NCBI GenBank assembly: GCA_029945375.1
Contig: CM057064.1
Location: forward strand, 1,178,001-1,242,000
From: Agaricus subrufescens
Taxonomy: Eukaryota; Basidiomycota; Agaricomycetes; Agaricales; Agaricaceae
Direction of reading: 5' to 3'
Length of the DNA: 64,000 nucleotides
Within the stretch, counting starts at the first letter, position 1; each line of letters opens with the position of its first letter. A program made the position numbers and the translations under genes. The notes under the pieces were generated by a model. The model worked only from the letters and a program-made list of their open reading frames with translations. It made no database searches and was not told the DNA's origin. Below are positions 22,430-35,642 of this stretch, in pieces.

Positions 22430-25400
22430 ATGGCTCACCTAGACAAACTAGCCATCCGTGGCATTCGTTCCTTCGACGACAAACAAATTGCAATCATCCA
22501 GTTCTTTTCTCCTGTGACTGTCATAGTCGGCCACAATGGTAGCGGCAAGACCACCATTATCGAATGCCTCAAGTATGCTACAACGGGCGACCAACCACCG
22601 GGCACCCGTGGTGGCGCTTTTATTCATGACCCGAAGATGGCCAATGAGAAAGAAGTCAAAGCACAAGTCAAGCTGCGATTCTATGCAGCGAATGGTACCA
22701 GAATGCTGGCTGTTAGAAACCTGAGCTTGACTGCAAAGAAGACTACAATGGCGATGAAGACTCTGGAGGGTATTCTATCTCTCGCAAACCAGTCGGAAAA
22801 CACTGTTAAAGTGAGAGTTTTTCTGATTCGACGCGTCTGGTGTGATGGATGCCTACCTTCTTAGCGCACGACTATTTCTACAAAATGTGCCGAGATGGAT
22901 ATTGAAATCCCACAGCTGTTGGGTGTCTCAAAGGCTGTCCTTGATAATGTCATTTTCTGTCATCAAGAAGATTCCTACTGGCCTTTTGCAGAGCCGTCGT
23001 ACCTCAAGAAAAAATTCGACGAAATATTTGAAGCAACTCGGTTTGTCCCTTTCTCGGTCAAACACATCTTCTTTCCATATTCACCGTCTCAACGTAGGTA
23101 TGCCAAAGCCCTTGATTCAATCAAAACTCTTCGCAAAGAACGTACTCAGGGTCTCAAAACCGATCATGCAGTCCTGGCAGGTCTGAAGCAAGAGAAAGAC
23201 AGAGCCGATGATGTTAAGAAGAATCTTGCTGAGACACGATCAACTATCGCCAATAAGGAATCCGAATATGAGCAGCTCAAACGGCAGTACGACGCACAAG
23301 TCGTATCTAACCAACAATTCTACGAACACGCGACAAAATTTCGCGAGACCTATATCCATATCGAGAACCTTGTCAAGCAAAAAGAACGTCTGCAAGAGGA
23401 TTATAAGGAACTAAAGTTAAATCTACAAGAATTAGTGGGTGAGTCTAACTTATACTCGTCTCAGGAGCGTTTAGGCTAATCGTCTGTCAAGGAACCGACC
23501 GGGAACTCGAAACCCGGTTGAGCAATTTCGATGAGCACATAGGCGTTCAGAAACGCAAGCTTCAAACCGAATTCAACAAGAAAGCAGACTTAGAGGCAAA
23601 CATCGTAAAAGTCCGCCAAGAACACACGAACTGCGTCGTCCAGCGCGGTAGGCTTCTCGGAGAGGCAGATGTACGTCACGCGCGTACTTCTACATGTAAA
23701 ACACTGATACCTTTTTTCTCCTCTTTGTAAAGGCGCACAAAACACAAGTTGCAGAACGCGAGCAGCTTATTCACGAAATCAGCGAAAAACATAAGATTAA
23801 AGGGTTCAACTATTCGCCTCTGGAGCGGGAGAAAGCTCATGAATTTTTGTCCCGCCTTGAAGAGCTACGACGCAAGCAGTCCGCTGACTTAGAGAAGATA
23901 CAAGTGTGTGGTTTCCCTTTTGCTCGCGAGTTACACGACTAATGGGTTCCTAGGCTGAAATTCGGGAAAAATCAAGCGCTCACCAACGCAAAGTCCTTGA
24001 AATGGAATCTGAGCTCGGTAACAAGAAGCTGAGAAAAACCAATATTCAGGAGCAGATTGTGAGCCTCTTATTCTACTGAGGCCTCTGCTTACTGGTTTGT
24101 TGAAAATGTCTAGCACGAACGCCAGCTTAACATCAGGAAAACTGAACGTCAACTTGAGGATGAACAAACTATCAAGTCTGAGCTTACACTCCTCCAAGGA
24201 GATATTCAAGAGAAGAATTCCCGATTGGCTAAACTGAAATCTGACCTAACCGAAGCCAAGTTTGATTCGCGGCTTCAAGAAAAGACAGAAAAAGGCAAGC
24301 GGATGGAAGAGACAAGGGAACAGTTGAATATGGAACTGCGGACGTTGAGTCTACAGGCAGATTCGAGGGCGAGATTGGACGTGAAGAGAGCTGAGGTGAG
24401 GAGCAAGACGAACGAAGCGGGAAATACGTGAGTGTTATCAAATATGGATGGTTTTTGGTCGTTTATTGATATTTTTTCTATAAGCTTCAAGATTGCGAAT
24501 GACAAGTATCGGAGATTTGCCTCAAAAGACTTGTCTCAAGATAAAGTTGACGAAGAGATTGATGAGCTGTTGAGTTTGAAAGAACAGGAACGATCACGAC
24601 TAAATACCTCTGTTGCCAATCTCTTTGCGGAAGTTCAAACGGCGAACAAAACGAGAGAAGATATGACCAGAGATAAACAAGCCAAGCAGCGGGAAGTTGA
24701 ATGTGAGTCTTTTGGTCATATGTGCATGCGCCATCTCAATGGAGGATGTGACCAGCCATGAATAAGAAGATCAAAGCCGAACTTACTGATGATCTCGAGG
24801 ACTTGACGTACGAAGATGCTCTCAAAGCTGTAGCCGAAGAAGTTGACCTACGCCGACGCGATGTACTCATTGGACAAGCTAATGAAGTTTATGAGAACCT
24901 GATCAAGGTCAGCAAAAGAGAGAAGAAGTGTCAAGCTTGTAATCGTAGTATGAACGATCATGAGATGGCTGCTATGGAGAAAACTGTACGTGCTTCACTT
25001 GAACGTCGAGTGCTTGCGTTTATTCTGCTATATTCAAGCTCCAAGCGTTGATCAAAGGTGGTGAAAACTTGGATATAGCCGAAAGTAAGGAGACGCTATC
25101 GGCTTGGGAAGAGATTCAGGAGAAGCTGCAGAATCTGAGACCAGTAGATGCGAAGAAGAAGGCCTTAGAAAATGAGGAGATTCCTGCTCTTGAGGCTAAG
25201 CTTAAAGACCTTGATAAGCAGATACCCGAACTCAGAACGCGCGCAGACGAGGTTGGTCCCTCCTCATGTCCCTAATGTCTCTTCGCTTACAAGTTTGCTC
25301 TATATAGGAACAAGAGGTTCTTGACGAGATAAAGGATCAGATCCATGAAATCAACAACTTGAGACAGCAAGCTTCCTCGGTAGCCCGTTTACAGAGGGAA

Positions 25401-27482
25401 GCAGAAAAGGCACGACAAGAAGCTTCATCAATTGAGAGCTCTCTCAAGAGTACTGGTACAACTCGCACAGCTGATGATGTTCAACGAGAACTCGATGAGC
25501 TGTCGGGTACACTGTGAGCATTTTGTCGTGAGTTAAATAAATTCATATGCTGACTGTGTGCTTTATAGTCGAACCATTGAACGAGAAAAGCATAGCATCA
25601 CAACGGAGAAGGACAGGCAGAATCTAGCCATTAGAATGTTGGAGGATGATCTTCACGGGATGGAAAAGCAGGAGCTGAGCTTGGAGAGTAAATTGCACGG
25701 GAAAGAGGTATTGGAGGAGAGCATTGCTAAGATGAGGAACGATATAGGCTCGTTCACGGAGCAAATCAAGGTTCGTTTTATGATGTGATGTACCATCTTT
25801 TTCTGATGAAGGAACCAGGATCTTGAAAGTCAAATCGAGGAAGGCGAGGCTCCAATTGAAGCGTTGCAAACGTCGTTTCAGGAATCGCAGCAAGAAATGA
25901 ATACCAAGGTTTCGCAAATTTCTGGGCAAATTCAAGAGCTAAACTCTAGTTTGAATAAGCTCAACCATGTCCATAAAGGCGTCGAACGGTATGATGATGT
26001 TCCTTTGTCGTTACAATCATTGATCCAACGAATTTTGATTAGATATATCAAGGAACGACGAGCCCGTGAACTCGAAAACATATCTGAAAGGGTCGGCGAA
26101 CTTGACTCGGAGCTTCAAGAGCTGGGCAGTAAACTCAATGGTGTGCAGGAAGTCATAACCGGAATTCAAAAAGAGATTAATGAGAGCGGTGCTTCCGTGG
26201 CAAACTTGCGGGACAACATCCGCGCTCGGAAGCTTCTTCGGGAGATTAGCGAAGTGCAGAAGGAAATAGACTCGCACGATATGGAGGAGATGGCTAGGGC
26301 CAAGCGGAATTTCGAGGAGAAATACAAGTTGGCGAAAGAAAAGGAAGATAATTTGCGAGTTGAGGTAAGCGGTTATAGTTTCTTTTGTGATCTGATTGCT
26401 TGTTTACGTTTGATTGTTACGATAATCTCTCTTTCACTTGCGCCCCCTTGCCCCGTTTCTCTGATGATATTTGGCTAGTATGGACGCCTTCGTGGAGAAC
26501 TTGACACTTTGCAACAGCAAGTTGAAAAATATGACTCAGATCTCAAGAGAAATTTCAAAGATATCAATAAACGATACACTGAACAGTTGATTTCGGTCAA
26601 GGTTTCTCTAATCTTATGCTTCCACAGGAGCCGTTACTTAACCTGAGACAGATTTCTGACATGGCGAACAACGACCTGGAGAAGTACGGGAAAGCACTTG
26701 ACAAGTACGAGCTCCGTCCTATTAAAATCTTATTGGCCCTAAACATCTTTTCAGCGCAATCATGAAATATCATACTCTCAAGATGGAAGAGGTCAATGAT
26801 GTCATGAAGCATCTCTGGAATAAAACTTACCAGGGCACCGGTATTCATCATATCAACCCCACCCTCTTAGTTGCTCATTCGCCCACAGATATCGACGGTA
26901 TTAAAATCAAGTCAGACGTGGAGGGAGCCGCTAATAAGCGGTCCTACAATTACAGGGTACAGTGTCCTTTATTCTTCCCAAAACACACTGATCCGACAAG
27001 CTATAACTTTTGACTAGGTCGTGATGACAAAGGATCAAGTCGAAATGGATATGCGGGGGCGGTGTTCTGCCGGTCAGAAGATGCTTGCCTCGATCATCAT
27101 TCGCCTTGCGCTTTCAGACTCCTTTGGCCAAAATTGTGGGATTCTGGCTTTGGATGAGCCAACGAACGCTTTGGACACAGACAATATCGATGCGTTAGCA
27201 GCCAGTCTAATAGAGTGAGTCACTGAGTTGAATGTTTGAGGGTGCGCAAGCTGATGAGTCCGATAGCATCATCAATGAACGAAGGACGCATTCAAATTTC
27301 CAACTTATTATTATCACTCACGATGAGAACTTTTTGCGGAAGCTAGGTCAAAGTGAGGTCATGGAGCATTATTGGTACGCACCTAGCATGTGTTTGTGAA
27401 CAGTAGCTTATGGTCGGTTCTCAGGCGGGTGTCGCGGGATGCTAGACAGAAATCATTAATCGAACGACAAAGATTCAAATAG
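22430..27482 (+). CDS. RAD50: DNA repair protein Rad50 (MRN/MRX complex ATPase)
   Basis: Multi-exon gene for Rad50, the SMC-like ATPase that with Mre11 and Nbs1/Xrs2 tethers and processes DNA double-strand breaks. Start ATG 22430 gives [12 protein letters not shown] and Walker [10 protein letters not shown] (codons ~22529-22555). The N-lobe continues through [20 protein letters not shown], with the Q-loop region EDSYWPF. Long coiled-coil exons follow; the zinc hook CQACNRSM starts at ~24929 in the middle, as expected. The C-terminal lobe has [31 protein letters not shown], signature [13 protein letters not shown], Walker [13 protein letters not shown], and the ITHDENF switch histidine, ending at TAG 27480-27482. 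About fifteen short introns; the ones checked (after NTVK, ISVK, ALD, YQG) keep the frame and restore family motifs. The gene looks intact. Product should be ~1,300 aa. Confidence 0.92.
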
Positions 27483-28009
27483 TGCATCCTTCATGGTTTT
27501 TCTGCCTCATGACACTGTACCTTATTTGAAACTCCGATATATGTTCTTTGATCTTTTCTAGTCTTGCCAGCAACGTTCATGATGTGAACCCTTCGTTTAT
27601 GGAATACTCACGACTTGTGCTCTTTAACAGCGGGAGCGCATTGGGGCAGTCCCCATCAGGACCTAATTTCACAAGGAACCGTCTGGAGAGAAGAGAATTG
27701 AGCCGAAATAATGACGCTTGCACAGACAAGCGTGGGTAAGCCACTCTATTCGATCCGAGGATGAATCGATGATAAGCGATGCCAATATTGTACGAGTCCA
27801 CAGAGGTCATTTGCTCGAAGGTGAACTACGGTATTTTGCTCATGAGACAGCTGATTTCCAACTCACAGGTGTACTCTGCGGTGGAATAAGTGAGGTATAA
27901 CATCGGGAAATCGGGTCTCATTGCAATCGGGGCTCATTTAAATCGGGTTTCGTTTTTTGTTAAAAAGCAAGAAATTGCAACACAATGGTCCAGACAAGCC
28001 TCTCAAAAA
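27483..28009. other. Intergenic between RAD50 and NRPS-like gene
   Basis: About 0.5 kb holding the RAD50 3' end and the promoter of the next gene. No clear TATA box, no other coding signal. Confidence 0.4.
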
Positions 28010-31000
28010 ATGACTATCCCTCATCCATCTCAAAGCCTCTTTTGTGGTCTCTCTCCTCTTGATAGGTCCCTTTTTTACCGCTTCGGGTTTGGGGAGACTA
28101 TCAAATCCCCATTCTCTTGCATCCATCATGCATTCGAATACTATGCTTTTCTTCAACCGGATGCTTTGGCCGTAGTGAACTTCGAGGAGAGTATCACTTA
28201 CCGCGAACTTGATCGTCGAGCCAATTGTCTTGCAACTCACCTTCGGGATATGGATGTAGAAGCGGATTCTAGGATTTGTGTTCTTGTTGAACGCTCTATC
28301 TTAATGGTAGTGGCCATGCTCGGTGTCCTCAAAGCTGGGGCTGCCTATGTACCTCTTGACGGAAACATCGTTTCAGATAGTACTCTCAGACATGCAATTG
28401 AAGACTCAGGAACGGATATAGTGCTCACTTTGCCTAAATTCGTCTCAAGGGTTGAGGAGAAGAACATTGTTGACCTGGAGCAAGTGATCTGCACTAGCCC
28501 ATCAAACCATTGTACCAAACCAAAAGATTTGGCTACTGCCGACGGAGGGGCATATGTCATTTTCACCAGTGGTGAGTTGGCTCCAGTTTCTTTTCCTATT
28601 ACATTCTAGATTAAATGTGTGCGAGGAACAACCGGGTCACCAAAGGGTGTTGACGTGTCGCACAGGAATGTAACGAACTGTAAGGACTCCATGCGCATTC
28701 TTTGCTTCGACGGCTCACTCAGCATGGTAGTGTTATGCATGGCCCCTGGCAATCTTCATATGGCACCTGGCATCCGCGTTTCTCAGCTCTTGAACATATC
28801 CTTCGATATGGCTGTTTGGGTAAGTCTCAAACATATCACAATGTTTCAGGACAACGCGCTTAATGATACACAAGGAAATACTTGGTAGTATGTCTAATGG
28901 CTGTACACTATATCCTCGAGGCAAGTCTTCAAAGGAATGGCGAACTGTCATGAAACTCGTCGACGTCGTAATTGCCACACCGTCAATGCTGTTACCTCAC
29001 GATCCTCGAGAATATCCGAATATCAAAGTCGTTGCTGTCGCTGGTGAAGCATGCCCCAAGAGTAAGTATGCAGTAAATTCATGTACAACCTCATTCACAT
29101 AAGTCTACCCAGATCTTGCTGACTCATGGGCTTCTCAAGTCAAATTCTACAACTGCTGTGGTCCCACTGAGGTGATACACCGTCATCACATTCAGATGTA
29201 TTTGTTCTAATAAGGAAAAGGTCACCATCGTAAACACTATGCAATTACACTCTCCTGGCCGTCCTTTGAGCATTGGGAAACCAATTCCAAACACCAGCGT
29301 CTATGTACTGGATCCCGATACCTCTAAACCCGTACCGATTGGTGCACCTGGTTTGATGTGGGCGGGAGGTGCTTGTATCACGCGAGGCTATGTCAACCTC
29401 CCGGAGAAAAGCAGGGAGCGTTACCGTCCGGACCCTTTCGCTGAACAGCATAGGTTAGCCAGAGTCAACATGGGTTAACAGCTCACTGATGTTAAATGCA
29501 GCATGATGTTTAACACTGGTGATCTTGGGTACGTGTTACCTCTCACCTTCGACTTCGTTCTCTTTTTTAACTTGTCTTGTTATGGGCAGCCGTTGGAATC
29601 AGGATGGAACGCTTGAAGTACTTGGTCGCCTCGATAATCAAGTAAAAATCAAGGTACGTATAACAACAGTGTGCAGGATTATTGCTCATTCGAGAACAGG
29701 GATTTCGTGTTGAACTCGATGGGGTGGCCAGCGCCATGGAGGTATAGCCGTGCATTTGTGGGAATACTCAGCTATTGACACTTACTCTAGACATTCCCTG
29801 GGATTCTCTCCGCTACTGCACTTTTAATCGGGGATGAACTTTGGGGCTTTGTTACTCCCGTGATTGCCACGACAGAGGATATTCAGGCCGCGGTTTCTAA
29901 AATCCAGCCATACTATGCCACTCCCACGAAAATTGTGCATCTGAATGAGTTTCCAAAGACAGCGTAAGTGAGCATGATCGGTGTACAACAACATTTCCTC
30001 ATCTGGCTACAGGAACGGAAAGATCGATATTCACAAATTGCGGGAATCAGCGATAGACTCGCTGTGCAGCGAAAGTGATAGTGATACTGTGGAGGAACTA
30101 CACAGCAACACTGAGCCTTCGCAGTCGAACCTACATGAACCCTCTCCTGTCCTTCCAGTTGTCCTCAGGGACCACCACTCGTCTGCATCTACACTTACCA
30201 AGACTGAGTTACCATTAACATCGAAGGAAGAGCTGGCATGGAGCGGTTACGAGGACGACGATATTCCCGACAAGACTCAGGGCAAACTTGTCCGCAATCT
30301 TCGCCACCGCATGTTCACTCTTTATCGTCGGCTGTTTGGAATCGTTTTCATCATCAATATGTCCATTTTCATATGGATATGCACCAAGGACCTGGATGCA
30401 CAACGTATTGGAGGGATAGTCATTGTCAACTTGTTTTCCGCAATCCTGATGCGCCAAGACTACGTGATTAATGCTTTCTTTAATACTTGTTGTTCGGTCC
30501 CAACATCGTTCGTATTCAGTACTTTTGCGCTGTGCTCTATACTTATCTGACCCTAGATGGCCCTTGGCTATCCGTCGTGTATGTGCAAGGGTGTATCATA
30601 TTGGAGGGCTACACTCAGGCTTTGCTGTATCTGGTGTCATATGGTTGATACTATTCACCGGCCAAGCTACCAAGCAAGTATTGGAACATGACAAGGTCCG
30701 TCTCTTGTTGATCATATAAGGGACCGTAGACACATACTCTGCGCACAGATATCTATTCCAACGCTTACGATAACCTATGTCATTCTGGTCTTCCTGTTAG
30801 GTATTGTGTCTCTTGCCCACCCAACTTTCCGGTCACGGCAACACAACAAGTTCGAGACATCTCACCGTTTCTTTGGATGGGCCGCGACAGCCCTAGTCTG
30901 GTGCCAGGTTAGTAGAACCTGTTACATATCGCACAATGACACGCGCTCATCTGGCGTTCTTAGTTTGTGCTCTTAACCAACGATTGCAAAGGCGACCAGG

Positions 31001-31872
31001 CTCTCGGATATTCTCTCATTCATGACCCTCATTTCTGGTTGCTTTGTATCATGACAAGTGAGATTACTAATACTTCCAGTTCTTCAAATACTCATTAATG
31101 AATGCTATTTAGCCTCGATCATCCTGCCTTGGATCAGACTTCGTAAAGTTCCAGTTCGCAGTGAAGTGCTCTCGAAGCATGCCGTACGAATCTATTTTGA
31201 TTACAGTGAGTCTTCACTCCAAAATCAGACCTTTACCCCGCTCATGCAGATGTGCAACAGCTACGCCTCTCGCTGGCAGTTTCACTCGTATCTCTGACAA
31301 CCCCTTATTCGAGTGGCACGGATTTGCGACTGTACCAGTACCAGGAAAAAAGGGTTACTCTTTGGTTGTAAGCCGAGCCGGTGATTGGACAACGAAACAA
31401 ATTGGCAGCCCTCCCACACATTTGTGGGTTCGAGGTGTACCGACTTTCGGAGTGCTCCGCATTGTACCTCTTTTCCGTCGTCTTGTCGTCGTTGCCACTG
31501 GTTCAGGCATCGGTCCTTGTGCGCCAGTCATATTCGAACAGAAGGTGCCAATCAAGCTCTTATGGACATCGCCCAACGTTCGGGAGACTTTTGGTGACAA
31601 TCTTGTGGACACTATCCTTGAAAAATCACCAGATGCTATGATATATGGTAACGAGTCCTGAAATGTAGTCAAGAACTATTGAAGTAATATGTTACTCCCC
31701 AGATACGCGGAAACATGGAAAACCGGATATGGTGAAACTGACATACCGTTTGGTGAAAGAATTCAACGCAGAAGCTGTGGCTATAATATCGAATCAGAGA
31801 CTCACGGAAAAGGTGGTGTACGGCATGATGAGCCGAGATATTCCCGCCTTCGGGGCAATTTGGGATTCGTGA
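28010..31872 (+). CDS. NRPS-like adenylation domain fused to polytopic membrane region and reductase-like tail
   Basis: Multi-exon gene of roughly 1,000-1,050 codons, ATG 28010 to TGA 31870-31872. Residues ~30-510 form an adenylation (AMP-binding) domain: LTYREL-like ITYREL, LKAGAAYVPLD, P-loop FTSGTTGSPKGV, NISFDMAVWE, YNCCGPTE, NTGDLGRWNQDG, GRLDNQVKIKGFRVEL and the catalytic-lysine motif TANGKID. No carrier (thiolation) domain with a Ser motif follows. Instead an acidic linker leads to several hydrophobic helices (FGIVFIINMSIFIWICTK, IGGIVIVNLFSAILM, HIGGLHSGFAVSGVIWLILF and others). The tail then resembles ferredoxin-NADP+/ferric reductase: NPLFEWHGFATV, a DWTT segment, and the nucleotide-binding turn ATGSGIGP. 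Introns checked (28572-28629, the one joining AVW to EILG, and the one joining SVPTS to WPLAIRR) keep the frame. This architecture occurs in fungal NRPS-like proteins; substrate is unknown. Probably an ER or plasma-membrane enzyme coupling acid activation to redox chemistry (inference). Confidence 0.8.
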
Positions 31873-32740
31873 CCTGGAGGCACATTTATTGGTACACGTC
31901 TAATAATTCTTTACCCTTGAGGTACATACCCCGAGTGTCTAGTTAATATTGGCCCTACTACGGCAAGATGTCCTACGCATTTTTCGATTACATACCTAGT
32001 GACTTATGTGAATCGTTTTCGACAACGCAATAAATTTTGTAGAAAAAAAGTTCGAGATCGGTCTTCCACCTCCGAGCCATATGATGGATTGTGACATGAG
32101 AGATGATATAGATACACTAGGTTCCCTTTCCAGATGTTCGAATTCGGGGTAAAGATTTCCCAGTTGACGCATGATGCATGATTCACGGATCAAGTTCACG
32201 GCACAAGCGCGTTCGTCACGTTTGTCAATAGATGAGGGGTGGTCTGGCTTTGTTTCAGGCTCCTACCCAGCCGACTCGACAAGTTCGCACGTTTGGCAAC
32301 AAGGGCCAAACACTGCATAAAGAGGTGTGTTCCTTGTGAGCGGCTGGCACCAATTACTATGCAGCCATCACCGCATATTTTGTGATAGTGTGACCGTAAC
32401 ATCAGCCGAATCCGGATACTTTGGATCAATGTCGAGTTCAAGAGTGTTTGTCCTGTCCTGCCCTTTATTATTGAACCAGTCTTATACCCAATCCAAATAT
32501 GAATTAGTTATAGTGTTAGAGTACTACTAACAAGCAAGTCTGTGATTGTTTTGGAGATACAGCACTGAAATTGAACTCTATATCTGCAATATATTTGGAA
32601 CAGTAAAACAGAGTTATTGACTCTGCATCTTACCTGTAGCCTTTCAAATTGTTATATGTGCTAAATTACAGCAAGAAATTGGGTACTACAAAGCTGGCAA
32701 TTTTTAGGGTGGCATTCAGCCAAGATCTCTAAGGCATACT
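31873..32740. other. 3' flank; transition to AT-rich repeat region
   Basis: No gene seen. Sequence becomes clearly AT-richer from about 32.5 kb, marking the edge of the transposon nest. Confidence 0.4.
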
Positions 32741-33266
32741 AAAACTCACAAAAACACAAGGATGAGCAAGCCAGTGATGGGTCAACATCAGCCAGTGATG
32801 TAGACAACTGGCTAGCCATCTAGCCAAATGGCTAATGGCTTTGGCTAAATGCTGACTAATAGTGATCAATTTGGCTGCTGGCTCCGCTATCGAGGATGTC
32901 AAGAGCAACAACTTGCTGTACAACTACACAAAACACAGCCTTCATCTAAAATTACATTTTCTGCTATATACCTTCATCTATAGTTGTTCTTAGTGAGGTT
33001 TATAGAGTGATCACACTTCATATGTGTGACTCAAGCCTGTGTCAAAAATTGAATATTGCAAATCACATGATTGTAATTGCCACTATGACTAATGCTGTAT
33101 GCCTCATTGGCTATCAATCACTATGGTTACTATATATATCTCAATTTTGTCACTGGTTGTCACTGTCACTCAGCCATTCACCATTTATGTCCATTTTCTC
33201 ACCAAGGCCCATCAGCTATTAGCCAGCTGGCTAAGCTGGCTAGCTCATCCTTGCAAAAACATGGAG
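32741..33266. repeat. MITE-like element with imperfect terminal inverted repeats
   Basis: The left end (caaggatgagcaagccag near 32757) is matched in inverted orientation at 33236-33255 (ctggctagctcatccttg). Just inside both ends the sequence is crowded with the palindromic word family ggctagcca / tagccagctggcta. No coding capacity. About 0.5 kb with TIRs and no ORF fits a MITE, but target-site duplications are not clear. Confidence 0.45.
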
Positions 33267-33365
33267 TATTTCAGTCATTGTAAACTCAATTGGAAAGCAC
33301 TGAAGTTAACACCTTCTCACAACCTTGACATTACCATAAACCATCCCCATTCAGTTTTTGGATTT

Positions 33366-33380
33366 AATAATAATAATAAT
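33366..33380 (+). repeat. (AAT)n microsatellite
   Basis: Five consecutive aat/taa units within AT-rich sequence. Confidence 0.6.
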
Positions 33381-33854
33381 ATGTGGAGTAGCTCTCAAGT
33401 ATTCTTGCTGCAAGGTTGGTAATGTTGTTCAGGGGTAAAACAAAGGTTAAAGTAAAGTTAAATCACCAAAAGCTCAATGGTCACAAATGTTTAGGATCTT
33501 ATTTATTGACAAAAAGGCATATCCTTGTAAAATTTTAATCTCAACTTTGAGGGGCTACCATTGTGTAATGATGAGGCACTGAGAGTGATAGCACATGCAT
33601 CATGCAGATAGCATAACAATCTATGCTTCCTTTTTTGCCTTGTGAGAATTGCTAGTGTAATCATTGGTGATGGCCAAATGATATTTGTTGCCAGCCCCTC
33701 ACTGTGTGAGCAAACATATACTTTGTTCATGTTTGGTTGAACCTGCTGATGAGACAGAGTCAGTGTAGGTGTATAAGTAAGATAAAATAATAAAGAAGAA
33801 ACCCTCAAAATATAATAAGTAAATTACAACTGGACTTGTGGGTTACACCAAGTC

Positions 33855-34530
33855 TCAAATGTGGTTTGTGGGGAGATAAATCAAATATGAAGTGAAACAT
33901 GTAAGTCTCTGAGCACAAAGAGTCCAGACCATTGATTTTGCTCCACCTGTTGAGTTCAATTTTGCAGTTACAAGGGATGATTTGAACACAAGCTTGCCTT
34001 CATATTCAACAAGATTAGGATTTGAATTGGTGCTGGAGTGATATAGAGTTTGATTATCCATATCTGATTCCTCCAGTGCATGATCAATAAGTTCTTTGAG
34101 GTCCAGGGCCAGTGTTCCATAAGTCAAGTTCTCTATTGTAGATATGGTGTGTACAGAATTGTCATTGTGATGATCCTCTGATACAGGGTTGACACTTGTT
34201 CCTACATATTCTCTGAAGAGGCAAAGGAAATCAACTCCAGGTTTGTTGAAACATGAAAATTCATCAACTTCAAATTGTGGATCAGTCCCTAGGTGTGTTA
34301 TCAAGAGGTAGCAAGCACAGTCCCTTGCTGAGCTCCATATTTGTTGTAGATCAATACAGTTAACTTGAAGCTGACCCTTCCATGATATAGGATTCACATG
34401 ATCAATACCCATTGCATCTACAAGTAAGTGCTTTTGATGTCCTTGATAAAGATCAGGTTGTCACTCAAAGATCATATGAATTTCTGTGGCTATGCTGATC
34501 TTTTTCTCCAATTGCTGGATGTCCACATTT
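33855..34530 (-). pseudogene. Decayed transposon-associated ORF of unknown family
   Basis: A 185-codon open frame (34412-33855) continues upstream in the same frame through ~15 more sense codons (QPDLYQGHQKHLLVDA) to a TGA near 34465, so it is the open part of a longer, broken gene. Visible strings include LLVDAMGIDHVNP, SWKGQLQVNCIDLQQIWS, EFSCFNKPGVDFLCLFREYV and GKLVFKSSLV. The last two resemble repeated hypothetical proteins I associate with mushroom genomes, but I cannot name the family. The upstream part is cut by a Tc1-like insertion at 34539. No catalytic motif seen. Confidence 0.4.
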
Positions 34531-34538
34531 TGGATATA

Positions 34539-34608
34539 CAGTGGGGGACAAAACTGTTCCAATGTTTTGTACCTTTGGAAAGAATGCTATATACCAGCAC
34601 ACATAAAA
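34539..34608 (+). repeat. Left terminal inverted repeat of Tc1-like relic
   Basis: Starts CAGTGGGGGACAAAACTG and pairs with 44001-44068 in inverted orientation. Confidence 0.65.
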
Positions 34609-34748
34609 TGTTTAAAATCTTGAGGATATTTATGGGTATATCTTAGTTTCTAAGCTACTATTGTGTGATGTTATGTGGCTGTACACTTATTATTGGTCAT
34701 TATATAAACCTTTTAAGTCAGAGCATCATTGGAACAGTTTTGTTCCTG

Positions 34749-35394
34749 TGTTAAGACTACAACCACAGAGTTGGAACTAGGCAGTTCCGATTTGGGGATA
34801 GGTGTTGGCCTCAGTGACACAAAGGCGCACTGTGCCCTCCAGCAGGTTCCAGATGCCTAGAGAGCGATAGCAGAATAGAATACGAGTTGCAGAACGCTTA
34901 GTGGAAAGATAAGAATCGAGAGGGAATAGAATCTAAGTCGATTTCAGACTGAGGAATAGATACAGGAATGCGGAACTTATATACGAAGGTGGTCAGGAGT
35001 AAAGTACGGAAAGGGAATAGTTCCAGATAATAGAAATAGGAATTGGAATAGAGATATGGCAATTGCATCGCAATAGGAATGAGTACCAATCCGGATACAG
35101 TTGCATTGGCCGTTGGAAAGTTATGGCCCATGTTGCATTGGTCGTAGAGTGACCACGGGAGTGCAACCATAGTCCCGGAAAGGGACTACGGTATAACCGG
35201 CCAACCACTACCAGTTCCGGGAAGCGGACTTACCAATTAGAGGAACCCGAAAGACAACAGTCCCAAGTGGATCCCATCAAAAGGAAACTTGACAGCGGGA
35301 TTCCTTGGAACATACTGGAAATGGAAATGGAATGTTCTAGATAGAAAAGGAAATGTCGGGAATAATTGGAAAGTTCTGGAAATGGGATATAACA
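34749..35394 (-). repeat. 3' LTR of the 8.15 kb Gypsy element
   Basis: 646 bp, identical in length to the LTR at 42252-42897 and collinear with it from tgttaagac to gatataaca. Mismatches are almost all transitions, many at CpG versus TpG/CpA. Confidence 0.9.
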
Positions 35395-35410
35395 GTATCC
35401 TCCCCTTAAG
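35395..35410 (-). other. Polypurine tract of the Gypsy element
   Basis: On the minus strand this reads TTAAGGGGAGGATAC directly before the LTR, as required for plus-strand DNA priming, and fixes element orientation. Confidence 0.65.
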
Positions 35411-35642
35411 GCTGAGCCTCGAGGCCGCATCAATAAGGGAATGCGCCCGGATAAAAATAGAACTTCGTCGGGAGCGAAAATAGAAGCTGAGGATCCCAAC
35501 CTTAAGGGAAGTGTGGCACGGAATGAGGCGACAGAAATTAAAAGCGTGTTGCAATGATGAGTGGTAGATCCGGAAATGGAACATGTCAGGACACTTATAA
35601 TAAGGGACTGGGAACAATCCGAGTTCCCCCATCCTTTCCGCC

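Noticed and set aside
33357..33384. AAT run as possible CRISPR-like or regulatory array
   Set aside because: Simple microsatellite without spacers.
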